Shown here in pieces: positions 1 through 6,832 of a stretch of 10,848 nt of DNA; the stretch's first letter is position 1, and every line of letters starts with the position of its first letter. Source of the DNA: DATBGZ01 sp036557785 (GTDB taxonomy: Bacteria > Actinomycetota > Actinomycetes > Mycobacteriales > Micromonosporaceae); contig DATBGZ010000018.1 in assembly GCA_036557785.1 (NCBI GenBank), positions 1 through 10,848 of the forward strand, read 5' to 3'. Under the pieces are notes generated by a model. It was not told the origin of the DNA. It made no database searches and saw only the letters and a list, made by a program, of their open reading frames with translations. The position numbers and the translations under genes were made by a program.

Positions 1-36
1 CTGCTCGGCACACCCGTGCCCGTCACCCTGACGTAG
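1..36 (+). CDS. C-terminal end of a gene cut by the window edge
   Basis: Frame 1 is open from the first base and ends in TAG at 34-36. It gives eleven residues, LLGTPVPVTLT. The codons end mostly in G or C, as in coding DNA of this genome, and the peptide looks like an ordinary hydrophobic protein terminus. Nothing about function can be said from so little. It lies on the same strand as the lipoprotein gene that starts about 130 bases downstream. A chance open frame of this length is also possible. Confidence 0.33.
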   Translation: MLGTPVPVTLT

Positions 37-152
37 CCAGAACCCGGACCCCGCCGAAACCGGCGCCCAAGCGCAAACCCGCAGGTCAACAGGCCTCAAC
101 CCCTCGGCACGGCATTGGGAATGAGACGTAACTTCGGCCTAGCCGATCCGCC

Positions 153-156
153 AGGA
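153..156 (+). promoter_or_regulatory. Ribosome binding site favouring the start at 165
   Basis: AGGA lies 8 bases before the ATG at 165 but overlaps the alternative ATG at 156. The downstream ATG is therefore the better start for the lipoprotein gene. Confidence 0.5.
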
Positions 157-164
157 TGCTGACC

Positions 165-1235
165 ATGCGAGCGAGCATCCGGCGGAGCAGAGGCGGGCGA
201 GTGGTCGCGGCCGCGGTCGCGGCGGTGGCGCTGCTCGGCTGCGGGTGGAGGCCACCCCCGGCGCCGCCGTCGGAGACGTGGCCCGGGCCGGCCGTCACGG
301 CCGCCTGCACGGTGCGGGTGCTCCCCTTGCCCGAGGGGGTTCCCGACAGCGACAGCATCGAGGTCCTGGATATGGACCCGACCGGCCGCTATGTCGTCGG
401 CGCTGTGCTGTCCCGGTCTCCGCCCTACCAGCAGCGGCCGGTGCTCTGGGACAACGGGGTCGCCCGACTGCCGGAAGTCCCCGGCACCGACGGGCGGCTG
501 ACCGCGGTCAACTCCCACGGCTGGGCCGTCGGCGAGTCGGACGAGGCGAGCGCCTACCTGCTCGTGCCCGGGGAGTCGGACCCCGTTGTGCTGCCCGACG
601 CGTCGGTGCCGCCGATCGACATCAACGAAGCCGGCCAGATCGTCGGCGCGTCCTACCCCGACGTCGAGCAGGTCTGGACGCCCGGACCGGACGGGGAGTT
701 CTCCGTGCGGAGCCTGGACCATCCGTTGGGCCGGCACATGCTCGGGATCACCGACGACGGCACCGTGATCGGGTGGATTTCTTACGGGTCGAACCCGGAC
801 GCGCCCTACGCCTGGGACGCCGACGGTACGGCCCGGAAGTTGACCCCGCCCGAGGGCATCTCGTTCCAGGCCTTCCTAGACCTCAACGGCGACTGGGCGC
901 TCATCGAGACCCGGGCCGAGGAGAACTCGTTCGGGCTCGCGCGGTGGAACGTACGCACCGGTGAATCGTCCATCATGGACTGGTTCAACAAGAGTGTGTC
1001 GATATGGCTGGGCAACCCGGTGGTGAGCCCTGCCGGGATCGCCTTCTCCGGCGAACCGGGCTATCTCGTCGTCAACGACGAGGCCTTCGCCTTGGCCGTC
1101 CCCGCGAGCCAGCCGGACGACCGGTGGGGGGCGGCGCCGGCCGCGGTCAGTGCCGACGACACCGTCGTGGCGGGCACGATGGTCGACCTCACGGGCGAGG
1201 AACGGCCGAGTAAGCCGGTGCTTTGGCGCTGCTGA
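165..1235 (+). CDS. Lipoprotein with HAF-type repeats
   Basis: A 356-residue exported protein, probably anchored to the outer face of the membrane. The N-terminus has several arginines, then an alanine/valine-rich hydrophobic stretch ending in the lipobox VALLGC, with the cysteine near residue 26; a proline-rich linker follows. The body carries recurrent units of the HAF type, visible as LDMDPTGRYVVGA (about residues 68-80), LTAVNSHGWAVGES (about 112-125), IDINEAGQIVGAS (about 151-163) and LGITDDGTVIGW (about 193-204). These alternate with PVLWDNGVARLPEVPG-like strands, and PVLW recurs at the C-terminus. Such repeats are thought to form beta-propeller-like folds. The role is unknown; surface binding is inference. 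An ATG at 156 would add three residues. No operon partner is visible. The gene appears intact. Confidence 0.85.
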   Translation: MRASIRRSRGGRVVAAAVAAVALLGCGWRPPPAPPSETWPGPAVTAACTVRVLPLPEGVPDSDSIEVLDMDPTGRYVVGAVLSRSPPYQQRPVLWDNGVARLPEVPGTDGRLTAVNSHGWAVGESDEASAYLLVPGESDPVVLPDASVPPIDINEAGQIVGASYPDVEQVWTPGPDGEFSVRSLDHPLGRHMLGITDDGTVIGWISYGSNPDAPYAWDADGTARKLTPPEGISFQAFLDLNGDWALIETRAEENSFGLARWNVRTGESSIMDWFNKSVSIWLGNPVVSPAGIAFSGEPGYLVVNDEAFALAVPASQPDDRWGAAPAAVSADDTVVAGTMVDLTGEERPSKPVLWRC

Positions 1236-1305
1236 CGCGACGGTGTCGTGGTGCGGGCGGCCGATAACTGGGCGACGGCCGGAGCGCACGGGCCGTGGGC
1301 GGAGT

Positions 1306-1371
1306 GCGCAACTCATGGGCCTCGGCGTGGGCCTTTCGCTCGACGACTTCGGCACCGGCCACGCCTCGCGG
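1306..1371 (+). pseudogene. EAL-domain fragment (cyclic-di-GMP phosphodiesterase scrap)
   Basis: About 20 codons read LGVGLSLDDFGTGHAS. This matches the conserved EAL-domain block in which the DDFGTG acidic pair binds metal in cyclic-di-GMP phosphodiesterases. The match ends abruptly on both sides: no EVL or EAL motif lies upstream, and the usual downstream LPVD..KID strand is absent in all three plus frames. It cannot encode a working domain. It is read as the debris of an EAL gene deleted or recombined away, in the frame that overlaps the lipoprotein tail. A chance match is possible, but the motif is distinctive. Confidence 0.5.
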
Positions 1372-1393
1372 CAGCAACGGCGCGGTCCGCGCG

Positions 1394-1745
1394 ATGGACT
1401 ACACGACCGTCCGCGATCCGGGCCACTGCGAGCTGATGAAGGTGCTACTGGAGGATCTGTGGCTCAAGTCCAAACGAGACATGATCGTAAGCATCCTGCG
1501 GGAGGCCATTCCCAGCACCGAGCACGACGTCGTCGTGGTATTTGCTTCGGCCACTGGAGAGCATCGACTTCGACACATTCATGAAGAACCGAATCACGGA
1601 GCCGTACCGCAACGCGCGCCTGATCCGGGTTGACTGGGCGAGAAGCCTGATCGGCCTTTCCGCTCGCGCGCGACTGCTGAGTCGTCCGGGCGAGGGTGCC
1701 GATGTCCACAACGTACATCGACAATGGCACATGGCGCCGAGGTGA
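1394..1745 (+). pseudogene. Unidentified broken gene
   Basis: Two adjacent frames look coding and fit end to end. From ATG 1394 the frame reads MDYTTVRDPGHCELMKVLL and continues to about 1540 with a helical, charged composition. The second frame takes over from about 1542 with LRPLESIDFDTFMKNRITEP and stops with TGA at 1743-1745. The shift lies near 1538-1545, where the first frame runs into low-complexity sequence. The family is not recognised. No ribosome site precedes 1394. With the EAL scrap, this makes the stretch 1236-1777 gene debris with no clearly intact gene. Confidence is low because the evidence is codon composition and continuity only. Confidence 0.3.
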
Positions 1746-1834
1746 GGGGGCTACTCGGTCTTTGACCAGGCCGGATCGTGAGGACGTTCGCCTCTACCGC
1801 AAGACTCCGCCGCAGCACTGAATTGGCAGTTGTC

Positions 1835-1840
1835 GAAAGG
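1835..1840 (+). promoter_or_regulatory. Ribosome binding site favouring the start at 1850
   Basis: GAAAGG lies 9 bases before the ATG at 1850. The upstream in-frame GTG at 1778 has no comparable site, so the acyltransferase probably starts at 1850. Confidence 0.5.
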
Positions 1841-1849
1841 CGGGTTGGC

Positions 1850-3427
1850 ATGGCGGTCTTGCGCGCACGTCGTGCCAGCCGGTGGGCCACCTGGATCCCG
1901 GTACCCCCGCGCACCGACCCGGCCACGGCCGCCACCACCGCTTCTTCAGCTGACCGCAACGCGGCGCCCGCTGCGGCAAGGACGGCTGGCACCACTGCGA
2001 CCACACGCGACCGCTATGTCGATGCCCTGCGGGTCGGTTCGCTCGTCACCGTCATCCTGGGGCACTGGCTGATGGTCGACGTCAGCCCCGGCGGCGAGGT
2101 GGGCAACGCGCTGGTCACGGTCCCAGCGCTGCAGCTGCTCACCTGGGTGCTTCAGGTCATGCCGCTGTTCTTCCTCGTCGGCGGAGTGGCGCACGCGTAC
2201 GCTCTGGCCTCGCTGGATCGGCGCCGTAGTCGTGAGGGGCCCGGGCGCTACGCCACCTTTGTTGGCTCACGGGCGTCGCGGCTGCTGCGCCCGACCCTCG
2301 TGCTCATCGTGGTTTGGATCGCCATCGGCGTGCTGACCCGGGCGAGCGGCGCGGTCAACACCACAGAGGGACCGTTGTTGCTGATCGCCCTGCGACTGGG
2401 CACCCAGCCCTTGTGGTTCGTCGGCATCTATCTCGGCATCGCCGCCCTGGCACCGGCCATGCTGGCCGCCCACCGCCGCTGGGGAGCGTTCGTCGTCGTC
2501 CTGCTCGTTGTGGCCGCCCTCGCGGTGGACGTACTGAGGTTCACCGCCGGCCTGACGGCGCTGGCCACGTTCAACTACGCCTTTGTCTGGCTGGCGCTGC
2601 ATCAGCTCGGATTCTGCTGGCAGTCCGGGCTGCTGCGGCCACGGGTGGCGGTCGCGCTGGTGCCCGGAGCGGCAGTTGCCCTCGTCGCATGCGTCACGCT
2701 CGGCCCGTACCCGGTTTCGATGGTCGGGCTGCCCGGCGAGAACATCTCCAACATGTCGCCGCCGACTGCGGCGCTGCTCGCTCAAGGCACCGTACTCGGC
2801 GGAGTCGCCGTGCTGCTACGGCAGCCGGTTACGCGGCTGCTCGCCCGACCGCGGGTCTGGTCCGCCGTCAGGGCGGTCGGGGCGGTGGCGATGACGGCCT
2901 TCCTGTGGCACCTGACCGCGCTGTACGTAGCGGTGCTGGGACTACGCCTGCTCGGCGTGGACCGTCCGGAGCCGGCGACTGTTACCTGGTGGCTCACTCG
3001 CCCGCCGTGGCTGCTTGCGCTCGCCATACTGACGGTCGGCCTGATTGGGGTCTTCCGTCGCTTCGATGCCTACCAGCCAGCGGGGGAAGGCGTGCAGCCG
3101 CATCGACGCGCCGACATCATGGCGGCCCTCGGTGCCGGGCTGGCTGCCTTCGGAGTCCTTATGGTGTCTGTGACGGGGATCGACGTGATCGGCTCGACCA
3201 CGGTCCGCTTCGTCGTCATCACCATCACCCCCATCGCGGCCCTGCTGGTGTTGGCGGCGGGGGTGGCCGCCATCGCGCTCAGCGGCCGCCTGCCACGGGA
3301 GCTGCCTCGCGTTCGTTCAGTCGCGTCAGCGTCGAACCGGACGGTGCTCCGCCCGCCATCCAGGTTCCGGTCGACCTCGCCGACGCGCTCGACGCCGCCG
3401 GATGCCGGGCGGCATTCGAGGCGTTGA
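1850..3427 (+). CDS. Membrane acyltransferase 3 family protein (OafA/YrhL-like)
   Basis: A 525-residue polytopic membrane protein. After an arginine/alanine-rich cytoplasmic N-terminus of about 50 residues comes the family entry motif RDRYVDALRVGSL. The first membrane helix then carries ILGHW; its histidine, about residue 72, matches the conserved catalytic histidine of acyltransferase 3 proteins. About ten hydrophobic segments follow, and the last pair lies near 3110-3290. The family moves acyl groups from a cytoplasmic donor to sugars, lipids or peptidoglycan outside the membrane; the substrate here is unknown. The last 40 or so codons (from about 3313) give a serine/arginine-rich tail. They overlap, in another frame, the remains of a YdeI-type gene, so the original terminus has probably been replaced. 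A GTG at 1778 would add 24 residues. Confidence 0.85.
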   Translation: MAVLRARRASRWATWIPVPPRTDPATAATTASSADRNAAPAAARTAGTTATTRDRYVDALRVGSLVTVILGHWLMVDVSPGGEVGNALVTVPALQLLTWVLQVMPLFFLVGGVAHAYALASLDRRRSREGPGRYATFVGSRASRLLRPTLVLIVVWIAIGVLTRASGAVNTTEGPLLLIALRLGTQPLWFVGIYLGIAALAPAMLAAHRRWGAFVVVLLVVAALAVDVLRFTAGLTALATFNYAFVWLALHQLGFCWQSGLLRPRVAVALVPGAAVALVACVTLGPYPVSMVGLPGENISNMSPPTAALLAQGTVLGGVAVLLRQPVTRLLARPRVWSAVRAVGAVAMTAFLWHLTALYVAVLGLRLLGVDRPEPATVTWWLTRPPWLLALAILTVGLIGVFRRFDAYQPAGEGVQPHRRADIMAALGAGLAAFGVLMVSVTGIDVIGSTTVRFVVITITPIAALLVLAAGVAAIALSGRLPRELPRVRSVASASNRTVLRPPSRFRSTSPTRSTPPDAGRHSRR

Positions 3428-3567
3428 CTCCGTTCCGCCAAGCCGAGACGGTCAAGTCCGTGACCAGTGCAAAGCGGCCCGAGACGCGGGTCCGCCGCAC
3501 AGCCCAAGCCGTCGCCGGCCTCCGTATCGAGCCGAATCCATACCAGCCTCAAACACCGGTAACTTAG
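3313..3567 (+). pseudogene. 5'-truncated YdeI/OmpD-associated family gene
   Basis: This frame, offset from the acyltransferase frame, gives about 84 residues ending in TAG at 3565-3567. It contains the C-terminal YdeI/OmpD-associated pattern: VPVDLADALDAAGCRAAFEA, then SAKRPETRVRR, then a helical tail. In full-length relatives a DUF1905 beta-barrel precedes this part. Here only its last strand (SVEPDGAPP) is left, and the frame upstream turns into out-of-frame acyltransferase sequence. There is no start codon with a ribosome site. Relatives have been linked to bacteriocin protection and stress tolerance, with weak evidence. It is read as a gene remnant joined to the end of the acyltransferase gene by deletion. 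Confidence 0.65.
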
Positions 3568-3780
3568 CGACCGCGCACAGCGCTCGCCGTGCCAGCACTG
3601 CACCACGGGGCATCGGAGGGAGCACCGACGGGCTCACAGCTCGGAAACGGCAGAAAACGGACCCCCCAACAAGTCCAGTGTGTGGAGCGGAAGCTCGCTC
3701 CTTCAGAAGACCTCTCCTTCACGCGGATTCTCACACTGGACGTCGGCACGCTGTCCGTCATCGGTCGGAGACCACCCATG

Positions 3781-3790
3781 GGGGGAGGAG
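3781..3790 (+). promoter_or_regulatory. Strong ribosome binding site before the isochorismatase stump
   Basis: GGGGGAGGAG lies 11 bases before the ATG at 3802. It supports 3802 as a genuine former start codon, although the gene it served is now truncated. Confidence 0.5.
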
Positions 3791-3801
3791 CAGATATCTC
3801 G

Positions 3802-3906
3802 ATGCATGAGTGGTACCGGACACAGGTAGTCGCCCAGCACGAAGTGTCCGATACCGTCCTGCTCGTCATGGACATGCAGTCGATGATCGTGGCGCCGCAC
3901 CGCCGG
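3802..3906 (+). pseudogene. Isochorismatase-like hydrolase, 5' stump
   Basis: About 35 codons starting at ATG 3802 read through DTVLLVMDMQSMIVA. This is the first beta strand and catalytic-aspartate region of isochorismatase/cysteine-hydrolase family proteins (pattern ALLVIDMQ). Beyond about 3906 the frame turns arginine-rich. A neighbouring frame briefly gives PEMLPAMAVRS, which resembles the helix that normally follows, so a frameshift there is likely. The remaining 150 or so residues, with the lysine and cysteine of the catalytic triad, are absent. The stump runs head-on into the minus-strand gene ending near 3989. The 3568-3780 stretch before it shows no gene. Confidence 0.5.
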
Positions 3907-3988
3907 AGATGCTCCCGGCCATGGCGGTCCGGAGTGCTTACGGGCAGACCGTGGGCTGCCACCCACGCTCCCGCCGCGACGATGTCCG

Positions 3989-4427
3989 TCCGACCCGGTG
4001 GCCGGAGAGGGCGACGCAGGCCAGGGCGAAGTAGACGGCGTCCTGCGGCAACTTGGCGGTGTCGGTGACGAAGTCGAGCACCGCGCGCCGCTGCGCCACA
4101 AGCAGCGCCGCATCGAGGCCGTCCTGCAGACCTGGGGCTGGCGGCGAAGGGAACCGACCAGCGCCGGCGGTGACCAGGAACCCGAGCTGGATCCAGACAT
4201 CGCGGCGGTCCGCCATCGCCAGATCGGGGGTCAGGTCGACCAGGTACGGGATCACCGCGGACGAGACCTGGTACACCGAGCCCCTGATCGAGGATCTCGT
4301 CCCAGAGTTCGCGCCACGCGTCGCCGAGTTGACGCGAGGCGAGGATCTGACGCAGCAGGCCCACCGCCCGTAGTGCCGAGATGTCCTCCCACAGCGGGCT
4401 GTCCAGCGGGATCCGGTCGGGCACCAC
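3989..4427 (-). pseudogene. Frameshifted HEAT-like hypothetical protein
   Basis: The 5' half, from GTG 4427 (or 4424), reads PDRIPLDSPLWEDISALRAV and on to RELWDEILDQG. At a GGGGC run near 4278-4284 (complement strand) the frame must move by one base. It then continues as SVYQVSSAVIPYLVDLTPDL and later DAALLVAQRRAVLDFVTDTA. Together they give about 146 residues. They match an actinobacterial family in which a phrase like HQGTVYTASYAAVPHL is followed by helical, HEAT-like units. Removing one G restores the frame. The C-terminus seems lost after SGHRVG, since relatives usually run further. No clear ribosome site lies near the GTG. The function of the family is not known. Confidence 0.55.
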
Positions 4428-4643
4428 CGCAGCGTAGCAGCGACGACTCCCAAGCCGTACAGCCCGGAACCTGGCGGCGACCGCCGGGCAGCTGTGCCAG
4501 ACGCATACAGTTCTGTCGATTCGGGGACGGGCGCCTCGGCAGCCAAGTGGCAACGTGCACTCAGCACGGTGGTTGCCCAGTGGCAGGCATGGAGCTGGGT
4601 CACACGGTGGCCGAGCAGGGCCGGCGCACTGGTGCCGCTGCAC

Positions 4644-5105
4644 TCATCGATTCTCGGAGGCGACGGTCAGGTCAAGGGTGGAAACGAGCGGGAGCGCGGT
4701 GTCGTACCACTGCTCCCACGGCTCGGCATGCCCCTCGTCGGTCAGGAACAACTCCACGTGGCCGTCGTCCATGCCGAGGACCCATCGCTCGGTGTGGGCA
4801 AGCAGCTCCTCGGCATCCGCTGAGCCAAGCGTGCCGTCGGCAGCGGTGCGCTCGCGCCATGACGCGACGACCAGGTTCCACTGTGCCGGCAGGGTCGGGT
4901 AGTAGAGGCCGACCCAGCCCGTCCGGAACCACAGTCGCTGCACGGCCGCACAGCTCTCGGCCGGCCACGGCCCGTGCACGACGCGTCTGTGTCTGCTGTA
5001 GATGTCAGTCGATCCACGCGGCAGTTCCCACAGCGGGCAGTTCTCCCAGACGGCCAAGTGCATCTGAGACAAGAAGTCAAGAATCGGGTCGCGTTCCGAA
5101 ATCAT
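4644..5105 (-). CDS. Hypothetical protein, last gene of a minus-strand trio
   Basis: An intact 153-residue acidic, tryptophan-rich soluble protein starting MISERDPILDFLSQMHLAVW. Later motifs include VQRLWFRTGWVGLYYP, AEELLAHTERWVLGMDDGHV and FLTDEGHAEPWEQWYDTALP. Its ATG overlaps the TGA of the upstream gene by four bases (ATGA, 5102-5105), a sign of coupled translation. This is why 5105 was chosen, although the frame stays open much further upstream. No signal peptide or membrane segment is visible. The DEG.A.P.. tail resembles small actinobacterial proteins of unknown function. A role as an orphan immunity-type protein is inference from size, acidity and neighbours. About 215 bases downstream (4428-4643) hold nothing recognisable. 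Confidence 0.75.
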   Translation of the reverse strand: MISERDPILDFLSQMHLAVWENCPLWELPRGSTDIYSRHRRVVHGPWPAESCAAVQRLWFRTGWVGLYYPTLPAQWNLVVASWRERTAADGTLGSADAEELLAHTERWVLGMDDGHVELFLTDEGHAEPWEQWYDTALPLVSTLDLTVASENR

Positions 5106-5473
5106 CCGGCCGATCCGAAGATCAAGAAGCGGAGTTGCGGCCACGGATCGTCGCCCGACGGCGTTACGAAGACCTCCATATTGTCGCCGTGTCGGTCGAG
5201 GGTGATCAGCGGCGCCCGGTCGCCGCCGAACCGTGCGTGCTCGGCCCCTGCAGCGAACCGGGCAGCTTCCTGTCGATATTCGGTGATGTCCGCCTCTGTG
5301 AAGATCGACTGAATCACTCCGGCGAATGGCGCGGCTTCGACGTGGATCTCCACGTGCCGCCACCCGTGTCCCGGCAGGTTCGCCAGCCTCGGCGTGGAGA
5401 GGTCGCCCAACGTGACCAGGATCTGGCCGCCAGTCTGCCCGAGGTCGAGCACGATGTCGCCCGGTTGCACCAT
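5102..5473 (-). CDS. Hypothetical protein, WapI-like immunity pattern
   Basis: A protein of 123 residues from ATG 5473, starting MVQPGDIVLDLGQTGGQILV. The core HGWRHVEIHVEAAPFAGVIQ leads into a short helix (FTEADITEYRQEAARF), then FGGDRAPLITLD and the ending GDDPWPQLRFLIF. This beta-helix-beta order, with a W..v.v....F.G start and a closing L.F strand, resembles WapI-type and related immunity families. The identification is by pattern only. A GTG at 5551 would extend it by 26 residues and overlap the preceding gene; the ATG gives a more family-like N-terminus. It ends in a four-base overlap with the next gene, so the two are probably one operon. The frame is also open upstream to 6004, but that part belongs to another gene. 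Confidence 0.7.
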   Translation of the reverse strand: MVQPGDIVLDLGQTGGQILVTLGDLSTPRLANLPGHGWRHVEIHVEAAPFAGVIQSIFTEADITEYRQEAARFAAGAEHARFGGDRAPLITLDRHGDNMEVFVTPSGDDPWPQLRFLIFGSAG

Positions 5474-5531
5474 CCGTCGAGGGTACGGCTCCCACCGCGC
5501 CGGGTGGATCAGGGAACGCCACGGACGGACA

Positions 5532-5803
5532 TCACGGCTCCCGCCGATCACCCGGCGCGACCTCGCCCACCCACCAGGCCACGACCCTGCCCGCGAAAAC
5601 ATCGGCATCGTATTGCTCGGGGTCCATCCTAAGTGATCCCTGATCTCGTCGCGCAAGTACAACCCGACGTCATTGACTCCCGCGCCGGCGGCGAGTCGCG
5701 TCAGCAACGGCCCCAACAGACAGTCGTGCTCGTCGTTGTGGATGCTGAGTTCGCGAACACCGATGAGGTCCCACTCGTTCAGCAGCTCCCGGAGCTCGTC
5801 CAT
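5532..5803 (-). pseudogene. Frameshifted DUF1871-like protein
   Basis: From ATG 5803 the frame reads MDELRELLNEWDLIGV, then NDEHDCLLGPLLTRLAAG and VGLYLRDEIRDHLG. The pattern (LNEWDPIGV, DEYDC, then helices) is that of the small DUF1871 family. Near 5628-5631 the frame fails; moving by one base gives MDPEQYDADVFAGRVVAWWV and a stop at 5532-5534. That is exactly the expected end of such a protein, so one base appears to be missing. The restored protein has 90 residues. Left as it is, ribosomes would run on into the next gene and make a 5803-5102 fusion. No good ribosome site precedes ATG 5803; a GTG at 5827 is an alternative start. It would head the minus-strand trio. Confidence 0.6.
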
Positions 5804-5905
5804 CCGAGCGCGGGTCGAGGGATGCACGGTCCGATTGTGCCCGAAAGCGATCCGCGACAGCCCCCTAGCTTCCACGGCAACGACGGGGCATGTCACTGCC
5901 TGCCC

Positions 5906-5920
5906 CCGCCCGGCGGGCGG
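5906..5920. promoter_or_regulatory. GC-rich inverted repeat in a divergent intergenic region
   Basis: CCGCCC and GGGCGG flank a three-base GGC loop, 13 bases before the ATG at 5934 and within the 130-base gap between divergent genes. It could fold as an RNA hairpin over the ribosome site or serve as an operator. In DNA this GC-rich a palindrome of this size can occur by chance. No convincing -35/-10 pair was found in the gap. Confidence 0.25.
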
Positions 5921-5933
5921 TAGCTTCCTTGCC

Positions 5934-6242
5934 ATGACGGCGCATCTCAGCCACGGTCTGTCCGGAGCGGTCCGCCGATTCGCCGGGTGGGTCGCCCGCG
6001 GCACCGTCGGTCACCCGATGCTCGACCACATCGACTACGGACATGAACTACGAGACTCGCCATCCCAGATGGAGACCCTGTTCGCCATCTTCGCCAACGT
6101 CCTCGTGCTCGACGAGCACGGCGACCCTGTCAACGAGAAGTACGCCGAGCACCGCGCGGCTCTGTGGCTGCACCAGTACTGGACCGGACACCTGCCGCCC
6201 GGTGAACCCGAGCTTGAAGACTGGGAGGTCGCCCTCTATTGA
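5934..6242 (+). CDS. DUF7677-like small protein
   Basis: An intact 102-residue protein starting MTAHLSHGLSGAVRRFAGWV. The conserved heart reads GTVGHPMLDHIDY, then SPSQMETLFAIFANVLVLDE, then DPVNEKYAEHRAALWLHQYW. It closes with PELEDWEVALY. This order matches a widespread actinobacterial family of about 100 residues (recalled as DUF7677). Start 5934 was chosen because the family usually has an amphipathic helix before the GTVGHP motif; the frame is open further upstream but is not family-like there. No strong ribosome site is seen. It leads a plus-strand trio whose members follow at 38 bases and then with an overlap. The function is unknown. Confidence 0.8.
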   Translation: MTAHLSHGLSGAVRRFAGWVARGTVGHPMLDHIDYGHELRDSPSQMETLFAIFANVLVLDEHGDPVNEKYAEHRAALWLHQYWTGHLPPGEPELEDWEVALY

Positions 6243-6280
6243 CCGGGCCTTCCGCCGAACCCGTCCCGGCCGAGGCCACC

Positions 6281-6832
6281 ATGGTGAAGATGGACTGCCT
6301 CGCCTCAACCGACGCTGGCGTCATTGCCATCTGGGATCCGGCAGCCTTCACCCACATCGACGGCTACGAGATGCGGAAGACGGAGCTGCTGGAGGATGAG
6401 GACATCGTGCGCCACATCGACGCCGGGCGCCTGGTACCCATCAACATCGGCGGCGACGGTGCATGGCGGATCCGCATCAGGCTCGGCGACGACCATCCCA
6501 CGACGGCCGGTATCAGCCAACGGGAGCAGCGGTGCGTGGTCGTATCGTCCCAGCCGTACCCGTTCGTCTCCACCGGGACCGCGATCGTCTCCGGCTACGA
6601 GAACATCGACCACGATCCGCGTCCCGACCTGCCATGTCTCCCGCTAGCCGCGGGCCGGTACGCGGTGACGATCCACCTACTCGATTGGGAAGCCGAGCCC
6701 GGCGGTCTCGTGGGCGACGACAGGCCATCCCCGACAGCGCTGCCCGATTTCGCCGTCCTCATCAACCCAGAGCCTGAGACACCGCCAGCCTACCGAACCA
6801 GAGTCGCCACCTTCGACCGGCCCGAAGCGTGA
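6281..6832 (+). CDS. Hypothetical protein of a DUF6386-like family
   Basis: A 183-residue acidic soluble protein starting MVKMDCLASTDAGVIAIWDP. It has TELLEDEDIVRHIDAGRLVP, then INIGGDGAWRIRIRL, VVVSSQPYPFVSTGTAIVSG, YAVTIHLLDWEAEPG and LPDFAVLINPE. The alternating beta pattern and the order of motifs match a family found in many actinomycetes (recalled as DUF6386-like; the name is uncertain). ATG 6281 has GAGG five bases upstream and is preferred. A TTG at 6239 overlaps the previous stop and has GGGAGG before it, so coupled translation with 14 extra residues is possible. The stop overlaps the GTG of the next gene (GTGA, 6829-6832). Its chemical function is not known. Confidence 0.75.
   Translation: MVKMDCLASTDAGVIAIWDPAAFTHIDGYEMRKTELLEDEDIVRHIDAGRLVPINIGGDGAWRIRIRLGDDHPTTAGISQREQRCVVVSSQPYPFVSTGTAIVSGYENIDHDPRPDLPCLPLAAGRYAVTIHLLDWEAEPGGLVGDDRPSPTALPDFAVLINPEPETPPAYRTRVATFDRPEA

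Noticed and set aside
2314..3312. Plus-strand open frame ahead of the YdeI fragment
   Set aside because: It is a shadow of the acyltransferase gene; only the part after about 3313 matches the YdeI family.
4644..5522. A 292-residue version of the minus-strand gene starting at 5522
   Set aside because: Its first 139 residues are arginine-rich shadow of the upstream gene; the ATGA overlap at 5102-5105 marks the true start.
3998..5632. A 544-codon plus-strand open frame
   Set aside because: It is arginine/proline-rich with no family pattern and lies antisense to four minus-strand genes with clear motifs; it is a shadow of their high third-position GC.
5102..6004. A single 300-residue minus-strand protein
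   Set aside because: The open frame joins two different families across a frameshift near 5629. The DUF1871-like part ends naturally in another frame at 5532, so a real fusion is unlikely.
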